The translations under genes were made by a program, and so were the position numbers. The notes beneath the pieces were generated by a model. That model ran no database searches. It worked only from the letters and a program-made list of their open reading frames with translations, and was not told the origin of the DNA. Below, in pieces: positions 1 through 6,434 of a stretch of 11,088 nucleotides of DNA. Numbering within the stretch: the stretch's first letter is position 1; each line of letters begins with the position of its first letter. Source of the stretch: UBA1672 sp964015995 (GTDB lineage: Bacteria; Pseudomonadota; Alphaproteobacteria; Micavibrionales; Micavibrionaceae); contig CAXHFH010000082.1 of the NCBI GenBank assembly GCA_964015995.1, positions 1-11,088 of the forward strand, read 5' to 3'.

Positions 1-44
1 ATACTCAGACGTCTCGTGGGCTCGGAGATGTGTATAAGAGACAG
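1..44. other. Illumina Nextera adapter left on the contig end (not genomic)
   Basis: Bases 11-25 read GTCTCGTGGGCTCGG and bases 26-44 read AGATGTGTATAAGAGACAG, which together are the standard Nextera read-2 transposase adapter; the last 19 bases are the Tn5 mosaic end. Bases 1-10 precede the adapter where the P7 index would lie, so they may be index sequence (inference). Genomic sequence begins at base 45. Translated on the minus strand, the adapter yields the tail LLYTSPSPRD, a familiar artefact in metagenomic protein sets. Confidence 0.97.
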
Positions 45-598
45 TCGCGCACCTCTGCAAAATCTTCTGTGGTACAGTGAATTTCATGATATTCATCGTT
101 ACTTTCAACGTCTGATGCGCCTGCTTCGAAGGCTGCTTCGAACATCTCATCAGCAGTAGCCTTCTCTATAGGGAATACAATTTCAGCGATCTGATCGAAC
201 ATAAAGTTAACGCTGCCCGTCGTGCCAAGATTACCGCCGTGTTTTGTGAAGGCCGCGCGCATTTCCGCTGCAGTTCTGTTTTTATTATCCGTTAGTGTCT
301 CAACGATAACAGCCACACCGCCAACGCCGAATCCTTCATAGCGCATTTCTTCATAATTTTCGCCTTCGCCGCCTCCGACACCTTTTTGTATGTTTTTTTC
401 GATACCATCTTTGGGCATGGACTGACCACGCGCGGTTGCAATAGCAAGACGTAAGCGCGGATTCATATCAGGATCACCACCGCCTAATTTTGCTGCTACG
501 TATATCTCACGCCCAAGTTTAGAAAATAACTTTGCGCGCTGCGCATCCGCTTTTCCTTTTTTATGTTTGATGTTTGCCCATTTGGAATGACCTGCCAT
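45..598 (-). CDS. yebC: YebC/TACO1 family protein, C-terminus cut by the contig end
   Basis: YebC/PmpR/TACO1 proteins are cytoplasmic; they have been described as DNA-binding regulators and, more recently, as factors that help ribosomes through difficult peptide motifs. The N-terminus MAGHSKWANIKHKKGKADAQ is the family signature, followed by the usual KLGREI, MPKDGIEKNIQKG and YEGFGVGG blocks. The first 184 codons are genomic; the family is usually about 240-250 residues, so roughly the last 60 are missing. The open frame continues into bases 1-44, but those residues (CLLYTSPSPRDV) are translated adapter. The ATG at 596-598 is well placed, with a purine-rich AAGAG about ten bases upstream. 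It is divergent from the response-regulator gene. The truncation is technical, not biological. Confidence 0.95.
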
Positions 599-639
599 AA
601 TATTTTTACTCTTTTTTGTATTTATTTTGCGATAATAAA

Positions 640-645
640 ATTATA
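640..645 (-). promoter_or_regulatory. possible -10 element for yebC
   Basis: The minus strand carries a perfect TATAAT about 40 bases upstream of the yebC start. The hexamer 17 bases further upstream (TTTTAT) is a poor -35 match, so the call rests mainly on the -10. The rest of the divergent gap 599-744 is AT-rich, and I see no clear promoter for the plus-strand regulator there. Confidence 0.35.
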
Positions 646-744
646 GGGTGAGCGTTAACTAAATAAAAGAGCCAAATCTACTTTTTAAGTTTTTGAACTC
701 ATAACGCTCTCAAAGTTGAAAATGGAATTAAAGACGCAAAGTAT

Positions 745-1302
745 ATGTCGTATAATCTACAAAATATTCAAATCCTGTTGGTAGAAGATAATCAGCCAAT
801 GCTAAAGCTGATCAAAACTGTTCTTCTCTCTTTTGGCGTCGGAAACGTGATAACCGCTCTTAATGGCGAAGAAGCCTTTAAAGAATTTTGCCTTTTCAAC
901 CCTGATCTTGTTATCACAGATTGGATGATGTCGCCTTGTGATGGTTTACAGCTGAGCGAAATGATCAGGACAGATCCCAAAAGCCCCAATAAATTCGTAC
1001 CTATTATTTTGATGACAGGATTCAGTGAAAAGCGCCGTGTTTTAAGCGCACGCGATGGTGGCGTTACAGAATTCATGGTTAAACCATTTAACACCCGTGA
1101 CCTGTACCGTAGGCTGCACAAAATTATTGAAGCGCCGCGTCAGTTTGTAAAATGTGAAGAATATTTTGGCCCCGATAGACGCCGTAAACCAAAAGACCAA
1201 TACGAAGGTGATAAACGTCGTTATAACGATGAAGAACAAGTCATAGATACTGAAGCCGAAGAAACAGATGAATCATCATTAAACGACATAGACTTTAGGT
1301 AA
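745..1302 (+). CDS. CheY-like response regulator with GPDRRR tail
   Basis: A single receiver domain occupies about residues 8-128. The acidic pair E14/D15, phospho-acceptor D59 (in VITDWMM), T91 and K113 (in VKPF) are all in place, so it should be phosphorylated by a histidine kinase. No DNA-binding or enzymatic output domain follows. Instead there is a charged tail of about 55 residues beginning with YFGPDRRRK (140-148), a motif I recall from alphaproteobacterial single-receiver proteins, and ending in an acidic stretch. It probably acts by protein-protein contact, in motility, division or stress signalling; which one is not visible here. No strong ribosome binding site precedes the ATG. The next gene starts six bases after the stop, so the two are probably co-transcribed and work together. 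Confidence 0.88.
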   Translation: MSYNLQNIQILLVEDNQPMLKLIKTVLLSFGVGNVITALNGEEAFKEFCLFNPDLVITDWMMSPCDGLQLSEMIRTDPKSPNKFVPIILMTGFSEKRRVLSARDGGVTEFMVKPFNTRDLYRRLHKIIEAPRQFVKCEEYFGPDRRRKPKDQYEGDKRRYNDEEQVIDTEAEETDESSLNDIDFR

Positions 1303-1308
1303 TTAAAG

Positions 1309-1851
1309 ATGGACGTAAAACACTACAACCAAAAGCGATTACGTAATGCAAAGTTCATTACACCGCCCAATGTTTTAAAAGCCAAGGTTGGATATGGCGG
1401 TTTAAGTGATGCAGTATTAGAGCGCGCACAAAATGTTCTTGAAAACAATACCGAAGATTTTCGTCCTTTGGGTGAGCTTTATTTAAAGCAAATGAAAGAC
1501 GGCATTGATTACGTCGCTAAATTAGGACACCCAACAAATGAAGAAGAAGATATTGCCCGCATTTTATTCCCTTGTGTCCAGCTAAAAGCCAACGGCGGAA
1601 TGTTTCATTACCCGTTAATTACACGTATTGCAGAGCGTTTTGTCCAGTTTATGGAGGTTGTTGAAAAACTCGACCCAGAGACTTTGGACATTACCATTGC
1701 GTTTTATACAACCCTTAAAATCGTTATTAACGGTGAAATAAAGGGCGATGGTGGCCCTAAAGGACATGCGTTAGTTGAGGAATTAAACGGTGCGTGTATG
1801 CGTTATTTCGAAAAACATAACGAGACCTATGGAAACAATCCTACGAGTTAG
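1309..1851 (+). CDS. conserved helical protein paired with the response regulator
   Basis: I do not recognise a named family with certainty. The 180-residue protein has no signal peptide or membrane segment and looks all-helical. The core (about residues 50-170) contains QLKANGGMFHYPLI (91-104) followed by a long amphipathic helix. That segment resembles the HPt phosphotransfer pattern (H-x-L-K-G-S followed by a helix), but the position expected to hold the phosphorylated His is V90. It might therefore be an HPt-like docking partner that cannot carry phosphate (inference). The six-base gap to the receiver gene points to a functional pair. An AGG nine bases upstream, inside the previous gene, is the only ribosome-binding candidate. 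Its TAG stop overlaps the TAA of the opposing ymdB gene in the shared bases TTAG. Confidence 0.75.
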   Translation: MDVKHYNQKRLRNAKFITPPNVLKAKVGYGGLSDAVLERAQNVLENNTEDFRPLGELYLKQMKDGIDYVAKLGHPTNEEEDIARILFPCVQLKANGGMFHYPLITRIAERFVQFMEVVEKLDPETLDITIAFYTTLKIVINGEIKGDGGPKGHALVEELNGACMRYFEKHNETYGNNPTS

Positions 1852-2666
1852 TTTGATGGCATCGCCTCACTCAGAACATCACCAATACGAACAGGTTCAA
1901 TTGATTTTGCCTTACCTGTATGATCACTGGTTACGATCAGGGCACCGCATAACATCATATTTTCACTAGCCGGAATAAAATGTGCCCCCGGTAATTTATG
2001 GGTAAATTTTGGAATCGCCGTTTCTTTCTTTACGCCAATGACACTATCGTAATCCCCTGTCATGCCTGCATCCGTCATATAGGCAGTACCACCATTCATA
2101 ATATGGGCATCTGCCGTTGGTGCATGTGTGTGTGTTCCGATTACGCCAGAAATTCGTCCTGCAAAATGATGACCGAACGACATTTTTTCTGATGTTGCTT
2201 CACCGTGTAAATCAACAAAGATCGCATCACAGTTTTTGCCGAGTTTATATTCGGATAGAATTTCTTCCATACGTGCAAACGGATCATCTAGTGCATCCAT
2301 GAATAAACGGCACATCATATTTACAACCAGTATTTTTCGCCCATCCATCAATTCATGACAATAAAATCCATTTCCCGGTGTTGTCGGCTCGGGAAAGTTG
2401 GCGGGGCGCAGCAATTTCGGATCACGTGTAATATATTTCAAAATCTCGCGCTGATCCCAAACATGATTACCTGTGGTGATCACATCCGTACCCCACTCAT
2501 AAAATTGGGCGCAAAATTTTTCGGTGATACCACGTCCATGTGCCGCATTTTCACCATTCACAATAGCGACATCAACATTCAGGTCTTCTTTCAGTTGTGG
2601 CAGATACTTTTCCAACGCTTCACGCCCTGCTCTGCCCATAATATCGCCAACAAATAAAATTCTCAT
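1848..2666 (-). CDS. ymdB: YmdB-type metallophosphoesterase (TIGR00282 family)
   Basis: This is a calcineurin-like metallophosphoesterase of the family that includes Bacillus subtilis YmdB, reported to hydrolyse cyclic nucleotides and affect RNA turnover and multicellular behaviour; its role in proteobacteria is unsettled. Metal ligands are visible in order: D8 (FVGDIMG), E39/N40 (NGENAA), N67/H68 (TTGNHVWD), H154 (VDLHGE), and H179 and H181 (GTHTHAPTAD). The length of 272 residues is normal for the family and no domain is missing. The ATG at 2664-2666 is preceded by a weak AGAAAG. It lies 21 bases downstream of the cyclo-ligase gene and is probably read with it. The symbol is the Bacillus one; the E. 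coli gene of that name is an unrelated macrodomain protein. Confidence 0.92.
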   Translation of the reverse strand: MRILFVGDIMGRAGREALEKYLPQLKEDLNVDVAIVNGENAAHGRGITEKFCAQFYEWGTDVITTGNHVWDQREILKYITRDPKLLRPANFPEPTTPGNGFYCHELMDGRKILVVNMMCRLFMDALDDPFARMEEILSEYKLGKNCDAIFVDLHGEATSEKMSFGHHFAGRISGVIGTHTHAPTADAHIMNGGTAYMTDAGMTGDYDSVIGVKKETAIPKFTHKLPGAHFIPASENMMLCGALIVTSDHTGKAKSIEPVRIGDVLSEAMPSN

Positions 2667-2687
2667 AGTTATACTTTCTAATGCAGA

Positions 2688-3275
2688 TTAAAACCGCGTT
2701 GCATTTTGCTCGGTGATAATCCAGTCCATTTTCACATCATGTTCTTCCGTAGGGAGGCTAAATAAACATGCCTGCTTCGCATAGCCAAGCCCCACGGCTG
2801 TGATTTCTTTACTATTTTTATATTCGGTAAGGGTCGAATCATAATATCCACCGCCATAACCAAGACGATATCCACGGCGATCAAAGGCCAATAAAGGGAC
2901 AAGGAATATATCAGGCTCTAACCACTGCGTATCATCATCAATCACAGGGTGACTGACATCAAACATACCAGTGGTCATGTCTATTCCCTCATGCCAGCGT
3001 GCAAATTTAAGTATGCGGCTATCTTTTTCAATAACAGGCAAAGTGACTTTTGCACCTTTTTCAATAATGGCATCAATCAGCATCAATGTATCAAGCTCTC
3101 GTCCCTTCGGCCAATAGGCTGCGACGATAGTATTTTCATCGATATCAATATGATCAAAGAATATAGAGCACAGAGATTCTTGCTCTTCCGCGTTTAAAGA
3201 CAACAGCCCGCGTGTTCTTTTTGCTTCGGCGCGCAAGGCTTGTTTTTTGATGTCTATATTATCGTTATCGTTCAT
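2688..3275 (-). CDS. ygfA: 5-formyltetrahydrofolate cyclo-ligase (MTHFS)
   Basis: The enzyme converts 5-formyl-THF to 5,10-methenyl-THF using ATP, returning stored folate to one-carbon metabolism in the cytoplasm. Shown by the N-terminal basic helix (KKQALRAEAKRTR), YWPKGRELDT, and the nucleotide-binding hallmark RLGYGGGYYD at about residues 137-146. With the ATG at 3273-3275 it has 195 residues, usual for the family. A TTG four codons upstream is also in frame, but neither start has a recognisable Shine-Dalgarno. The start lies about 25 bases after the 6S RNA, so the message probably arises by read-through or processing of the 6S transcript. The same ssrS-ygfA order is known from E. coli and many proteobacteria, where the gene is also called fau. 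Confidence 0.93.
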   Translation of the reverse strand: MNDNDNIDIKKQALRAEAKRTRGLLSLNAEEQESLCSIFFDHIDIDENTIVAAYWPKGRELDTLMLIDAIIEKGAKVTLPVIEKDSRILKFARWHEGIDMTTGMFDVSHPVIDDDTQWLEPDIFLVPLLAFDRRGYRLGYGGGYYDSTLTEYKNSKEITAVGLGYAKQACLFSLPTEEHDVKMDWIITEQNATRF

Positions 3276-3299
3276 ATACAAAACCAAACTAAATAAAGT

Positions 3300-3470
3300 G
3301 TGCCGCGAGAGCCGTGTGCGTTTGGTATCTTCGCGGGGTCCTGAAAGTCAGGTGGGCACCGTGATGACTAAGCCCCCCGGGCGAACCGATTGGGCAAAGT
3401 CAGGGACAGCTCCCTATGCGAAAAAGCATCGACCACCGAGATAAAGCCGCATGCACGCACTCCGCAGCAC
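3300..3470 (-). ncRNA. ssrS: 6S RNA
   Basis: 6S RNA binds the housekeeping RNA polymerase by mimicking an open promoter. The minus strand between zapA and ygfA folds into the expected rod. The ends pair (GUGCUGCG at 3470-3463 with CGCGGCAC at 3307-3300), followed by UGCGU/ACGCA. Further in, UAUCU and GGUC pair with AGAUA and GACC. Apical helices are GCUGU/ACGGU, UGACU/AGUCA and GCCC/GGGC. A small CCUGA-UCAGG hairpin lies on the 3' side, as in the central bubble of known 6S RNAs. Several pairs are G-U on this strand and would be A-C mismatches on the other, which fixes the strand. Length (about 171 nt) and position agree with the family. The exact ends are inferred. Confidence 0.87.
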
Positions 3471-3476
3471 GAAAGG

Positions 3477-3506
3477 GTTATATCATGATTTTCTTAAAAA
3501 TGTAGA
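3477..3506 (-). promoter_or_regulatory. sigma70-type promoter of 6S RNA
   Basis: On the minus strand TCTACA (3506-3501, four of six matches to TTGACA) is followed after 18 bases by TATAAC (3482-3477, five of six matches to TATAAT). Six bases later comes the first G of the terminal 6S helix, the expected distance to a start site. It lies just after the zapA stop, so 6S RNA can be made independently of zapA. Confidence 0.65.
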
Positions 3507-3529
3507 AATTTTACAGCACAAAAGTTTGA

Positions 3530-3907
3530 TTAAGCAGCCTCGGAGCCGTGAATACGTCCGGCAATACGCTCGATCTTGCCGGCTAGCTGATCTATGGCTT
3601 GTGCGATCATGGCTTCTTCTTCAGGTGGTGTACCGTGATTATGTTGCTGTACGGGAAGGCCTTGCTGCGCGTCGCGCAGTTGGTGTTGTAATGCAATCAT
3701 TTCATCACGCAATTCATAAATTTCATCGGCGAGAACAAGCGTTGTTAAAACGAATAGATGGGAATCGTTGGTCGCCGCACCTGCCGCAGAGATATCCTGC
3801 AACCGTGAATCAACATAGCCAGCCAGTTCATTCAGGCGCGGCTCTTGTCCTTCATCACAAGATAATCCATATCCACGATTATTAATCTTTAATGTAACTT
3901 CTGCCAT
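3530..3907 (-). CDS. zapA: cell division protein ZapA
   Basis: ZapA binds FtsZ and promotes bundling of protofilaments at the division ring. The N-terminal half has the family pattern: MAEVTLKINNRGYGLSCDEG, then RLNELAGYVDSRL, and the helix LFVLTTLVLADEIYEL (about residues 51-66). A coiled-coil-like C-terminus follows, with a Gln/His/Pro-rich linker (about 84-95) before the last helix. At 125 residues it is of normal size. An AAGGA Shine-Dalgarno (3915-3919) lies inside the last codons of the upstream gene, seven bases from the ATG, and only four bases separate the two genes, so translation is probably coupled. The order zapA, ssrS, ygfA is conserved in proteobacteria. Confidence 0.93.
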   Translation of the reverse strand: MAEVTLKINNRGYGLSCDEGQEPRLNELAGYVDSRLQDISAAGAATNDSHLFVLTTLVLADEIYELRDEMIALQHQLRDAQQGLPVQQHNHGTPPEEEAMIAQAIDQLAGKIERIAGRIHGSEAA

Positions 3908-3911
3908 GTTT

Positions 3912-4163
3912 TTATCCTTCGTCTTTCAGCATGTCCTCGACGGTCTGGATTGCCTTATCCAGACGTTTGGCGACAAAATCAACGTCGATGACATTGCCTG
4001 AATCATCACGTAACTCAGTTTCGGCCTTTGCCTGCTCTATTTGACGCGCAACTTCTTCAAGCGGAACGTAGTCCATAAGTGCGTTTTCGACACTGCTGAC
4101 TGATACGTCAAGCTTACCAACAGCATTATCGAGTTTTTCCAAGGCAAATCTAATTGATGACAT
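3912..4163 (-). CDS. small DUF4164-like coiled-coil protein upstream of zapA
   Basis: An 83-residue helical protein with heptad-like spacing in residues 5-30 and 34-50, then a second helix, VAKRLDKAIQTVEDML, near the C-terminus. I recall a DUF4164-type gene in this place, between transketolase and zapA, in many alphaproteobacteria; the family name rests mostly on that synteny and on size. Its function is unknown. Tight spacing to zapA and similar coiled-coil character suggest a division-ring accessory role (inference). The start is preceded by AGGGG about eleven bases upstream. It heads the leftward unit containing zapA and is divergent from transketolase. Confidence 0.75.
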   Translation of the reverse strand: MSSIRFALEKLDNAVGKLDVSVSSVENALMDYVPLEEVARQIEQAKAETELRDDSGNVIDVDFVAKRLDKAIQTVEDMLKDEG

Positions 4164-4231
4164 GAGTGGGGAACCCCTAGTGATTTACAAGTAACTTTAA
4201 TACACTACACCCTACCAAACTCACCCCATGT

Positions 4232-4298
4232 AAGGTCAAGACGATGAGGCGGTTTTTTCGAATTAAACCACAGCATTTTACGCTCGGGGCTTGACCTT
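4232..4298. repeat. inverted repeat AAGGTCAAG / CTTGACCTT in the divergent tkt promoter region
   Basis: A perfect nine-base inverted repeat (arms 4232-4240 and 4290-4298, 49 bases apart) lies in the gap between the DUF4164-like gene and tkt. Each arm contains TTGACC, a plausible -35 hexamer, reading outward in opposite directions, but I found no good -10 at the right distance on either side. It may be a regulator site or a pair of divergent promoter elements. Confidence 0.45.
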
Positions 4299-4363
4299 GA
4301 CGATTTACCATTGCATGGTGTTTTCGACTTTCCGTATATACAGATTTATAGGTTTTTTCGAAT
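4251..4363. repeat. 13-base direct repeat GGTTTTTTCGAAT, copies exactly 100 bases apart
   Basis: The same 13 bases occur at 4251-4263 and 4351-4363. The second copy ends in the first two bases of the transketolase ATG (4362-4364), so it covers the ribosome-binding region. The pair brackets most of the upstream control region. It could be a duplicated segment or a binding site; nothing else in the window explains it. Confidence 0.6.
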
Positions 4364-6386
4364 GACAAACGCAAGCGCTGCACCAATTTCCTCTCAATCA
4401 AATACTGATTTATCCCCTCAACAACTTAAAGATATGTCTAATGCTATCCGCGCCCTTTCCATGGATGCGGTGCAAAAGGCAAATTCAGGTCACCCCGGTA
4501 TGCCGATGGGAATGGCCGATGTTGCAACAGTGCTATATTCCAAATTTTTAAAATTTGATGCGAAAAACCCTGAATGGGAAGACCGTGATCGTTTTGTTCT
4601 GTCAGCAGGGCATGGCTCCATGCTGCTTTATGCCGTTAATTACCTATGTGGCTACGAGAAAATGACGTTGGAGCAAATTAAGAATTTCAGACAGCTCGGT
4701 GCAATTACCGCAGGTCACCCAGAAGTTGAACATGACGCAGGTATTGAAACAACCACAGGCCCCTTGGGACAAGGCATATCGACTGCCGTTGGTATGGCAT
4801 TGGCAGAGCGTATCTTAAATGCGCGCTATGATGACAGCCTCGTTGATCACTATACGTATGTAATCGCCAGTGACGGTGATTTGATGGAAGGAATCAGCCA
4901 TGAGGCGTGTTCACTCGCGGGGCATCAGAAATTAAATAAACTTATTGTACTTTATGATGATAACGGTATTTCCATTGACGGTAAAACCGACCTTACATTT
5001 ATTGATGACACCCCTGCCCGATTTAAGGCTTATGGCTGGGATGTTCAAGATATTGATGGTCATGATTACGGCGCAATCGAAACCGCAATCGCCAACGCAC
5101 AAAAAACAAAAACACCAAGCCTGATTTGCTGTAAGACAAAAATCGGTTTTGGTGCACCAACAAAAGAAGGCAGCTCATCATCTCATGGTGCTCCTTTAGG
5201 TGAAGACGAAATTAAAGGCGCACGCGAAAATTTAGGTTGGCCACACGGCGAATTTGAAATACCAGAAGATATCTTAGCGCTATGGCGCGCGATCGGCTCA
5301 CAAGGCAATGCAGAACAGAGCGCGTGGCAAACACGTTTGCAGTCTCATGATATGCAAAACTGTTTCCAAAAGGCGCATGCTGGTGATTACGCGGGTGCAA
5401 TCGATCCGATCATTGCTGAATTGAAGGAAAATTTCGCATCAGAAAAACCAAAGAAAGCCACACGCCAAACATCTGGTATGTGTCTGGAGAAACTCGTTGA
5501 GCGCCTGTGGCTTCTGACTGGTGGATCGGCTGACTTAACAGGATCAAATAATACAAAAGTTTCAGCATCTAAAGTGATCGACAGTAATGACTACGGCGGA
5601 AATTACATTAATTATGGTGTGCGTGAGCATGCTATGGCCGCGGCTATGAATGGTATAGCGTTGCATGGTGGCCTATTACCTTACGCGGGAACATTCCTAC
5701 AGTTCGCTGATTATTCACGCCCTGCTATTCGTTTGGGTGCTTTAATGGGACAGCGCGTGGTTCATGTTATGACACATGATTCTATTGGCCTTGGTGAAGA
5801 TGGCCCGACACACCAACCTGTTGAGCATTTCTCTGCGCTACGTGCAATTCCGAATTGTTACCTTTACCGCCCTTGCGATGGTATTGAAACCGCCGAGAGT
5901 TGGCAGCTTGCGATTAACAACAAGACGGCACCATCCGTTCTTGCGCTTACGCGTCAAGGTTTGCCAACATTGTGTGATAATCGTGAAGATAACCTGACAG
6001 CCAGAGGCGCGTATATATTAAAAGAAACCGGCGGTGATCCTGAAATCACTTTATTTGCATCAGGATCAGAAGTTGAAATCGCACATGAGGCTTATGAACA
6101 TTTCGCGTCACAAGGTAAAGCCGTTCGCTTGGTCTCTTGCCCGTGTCTGGATTTATTCTGGGAGCAAGATGGGGAATATATTCAAAGCTTGATTTGTAAC
6201 AAAAGCATCAAGGTTGGTGTTGAAGCAGGCATTCGTCAAAGCTGGGATCGTTTGATCGGTGGACACAGTATATTCGTTGGTATGGACAGCTTCGGAGCGT
6301 CTGCACCGGCATCTGATCTGTATGAACATTTCGGCATCACAAGTCAGGCGATTATTGAATCTGTTGAAAAGGCACTTGCAAAATAA
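4362..6386 (+). CDS. tkt: transketolase
   Basis: A thiamine-diphosphate enzyme that moves two-carbon ketol units between sugar phosphates in the pentose phosphate pathway. The PP domain shows SGHPGMPMG (H44), SAGHGS (H84), GPLGQG, and the TPP/metal motif SDGDLMEG with N201 (DDNGISIDG). The Pyr and C-terminal domains follow, with GGSADLTGSN, NYGVREHAMAAAMNG (catalytic Glu), DSIGLGEDGPTHQPVE and LALTRQ. The 674 residues are full length. I chose the ATG at 4362 because family homology begins soon after it and an AGG lies nine bases upstream; a TTG 51 bases earlier is in frame but would add a non-homologous leader. GAPDH follows after 48 bases, probably in one operon. Confidence 0.96.
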   Translation: MTNASAAPISSQSNTDLSPQQLKDMSNAIRALSMDAVQKANSGHPGMPMGMADVATVLYSKFLKFDAKNPEWEDRDRFVLSAGHGSMLLYAVNYLCGYEKMTLEQIKNFRQLGAITAGHPEVEHDAGIETTTGPLGQGISTAVGMALAERILNARYDDSLVDHYTYVIASDGDLMEGISHEACSLAGHQKLNKLIVLYDDNGISIDGKTDLTFIDDTPARFKAYGWDVQDIDGHDYGAIETAIANAQKTKTPSLICCKTKIGFGAPTKEGSSSSHGAPLGEDEIKGARENLGWPHGEFEIPEDILALWRAIGSQGNAEQSAWQTRLQSHDMQNCFQKAHAGDYAGAIDPIIAELKENFASEKPKKATRQTSGMCLEKLVERLWLLTGGSADLTGSNNTKVSASKVIDSNDYGGNYINYGVREHAMAAAMNGIALHGGLLPYAGTFLQFADYSRPAIRLGALMGQRVVHVMTHDSIGLGEDGPTHQPVEHFSALRAIPNCYLYRPCDGIETAESWQLAINNKTAPSVLALTRQGLPTLCDNREDNLTARGAYILKETGGDPEITLFASGSEVEIAHEAYEHFASQGKAVRLVSCPCLDLFWEQDGEYIQSLICNKSIKVGVEAGIRQSWDRLIGGHSIFVGMDSFGASAPASDLYEHFGITSQAIIESVEKALAK

Positions 6387-6434
6387 ACCGAGAGCTTTAA
6401 AACACTCATAAAAATTATACGGAGTTGATTACAC

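Noticed and set aside
3276..3287. TTG as start of the cyclo-ligase gene
   Set aside because: It adds only four residues with no better ribosome binding site. The ATG at 3275 is simpler, though the choice is not certain.
3247..3885. Two plus-strand open frames covering the 6S and zapA region
   Set aside because: One lies over the 6S RNA and the other antisense to zapA. Neither product resembles a protein family, while the minus-strand features are clearly recognisable.
4168..4177. Palindrome GGGGAACCCC just upstream of the DUF4164-like start
   Set aside because: With only two bases between the GC runs it cannot form a stable RNA hairpin. It contains the likely Shine-Dalgarno, but nothing more can be argued.
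4311..4361. TTG start adding 17 residues to transketolase
   Set aside because: The extra residues (HGVFDFPYIQIYRFF) do not match transketolase N-termini. The ATG at 4362 has an AGG upstream.
4177..4401. Minus-strand 74-aa open frame in the tkt upstream region
   Set aside because: It crosses the divergent control region and the start of tkt, has no family likeness, and is best seen as chance.
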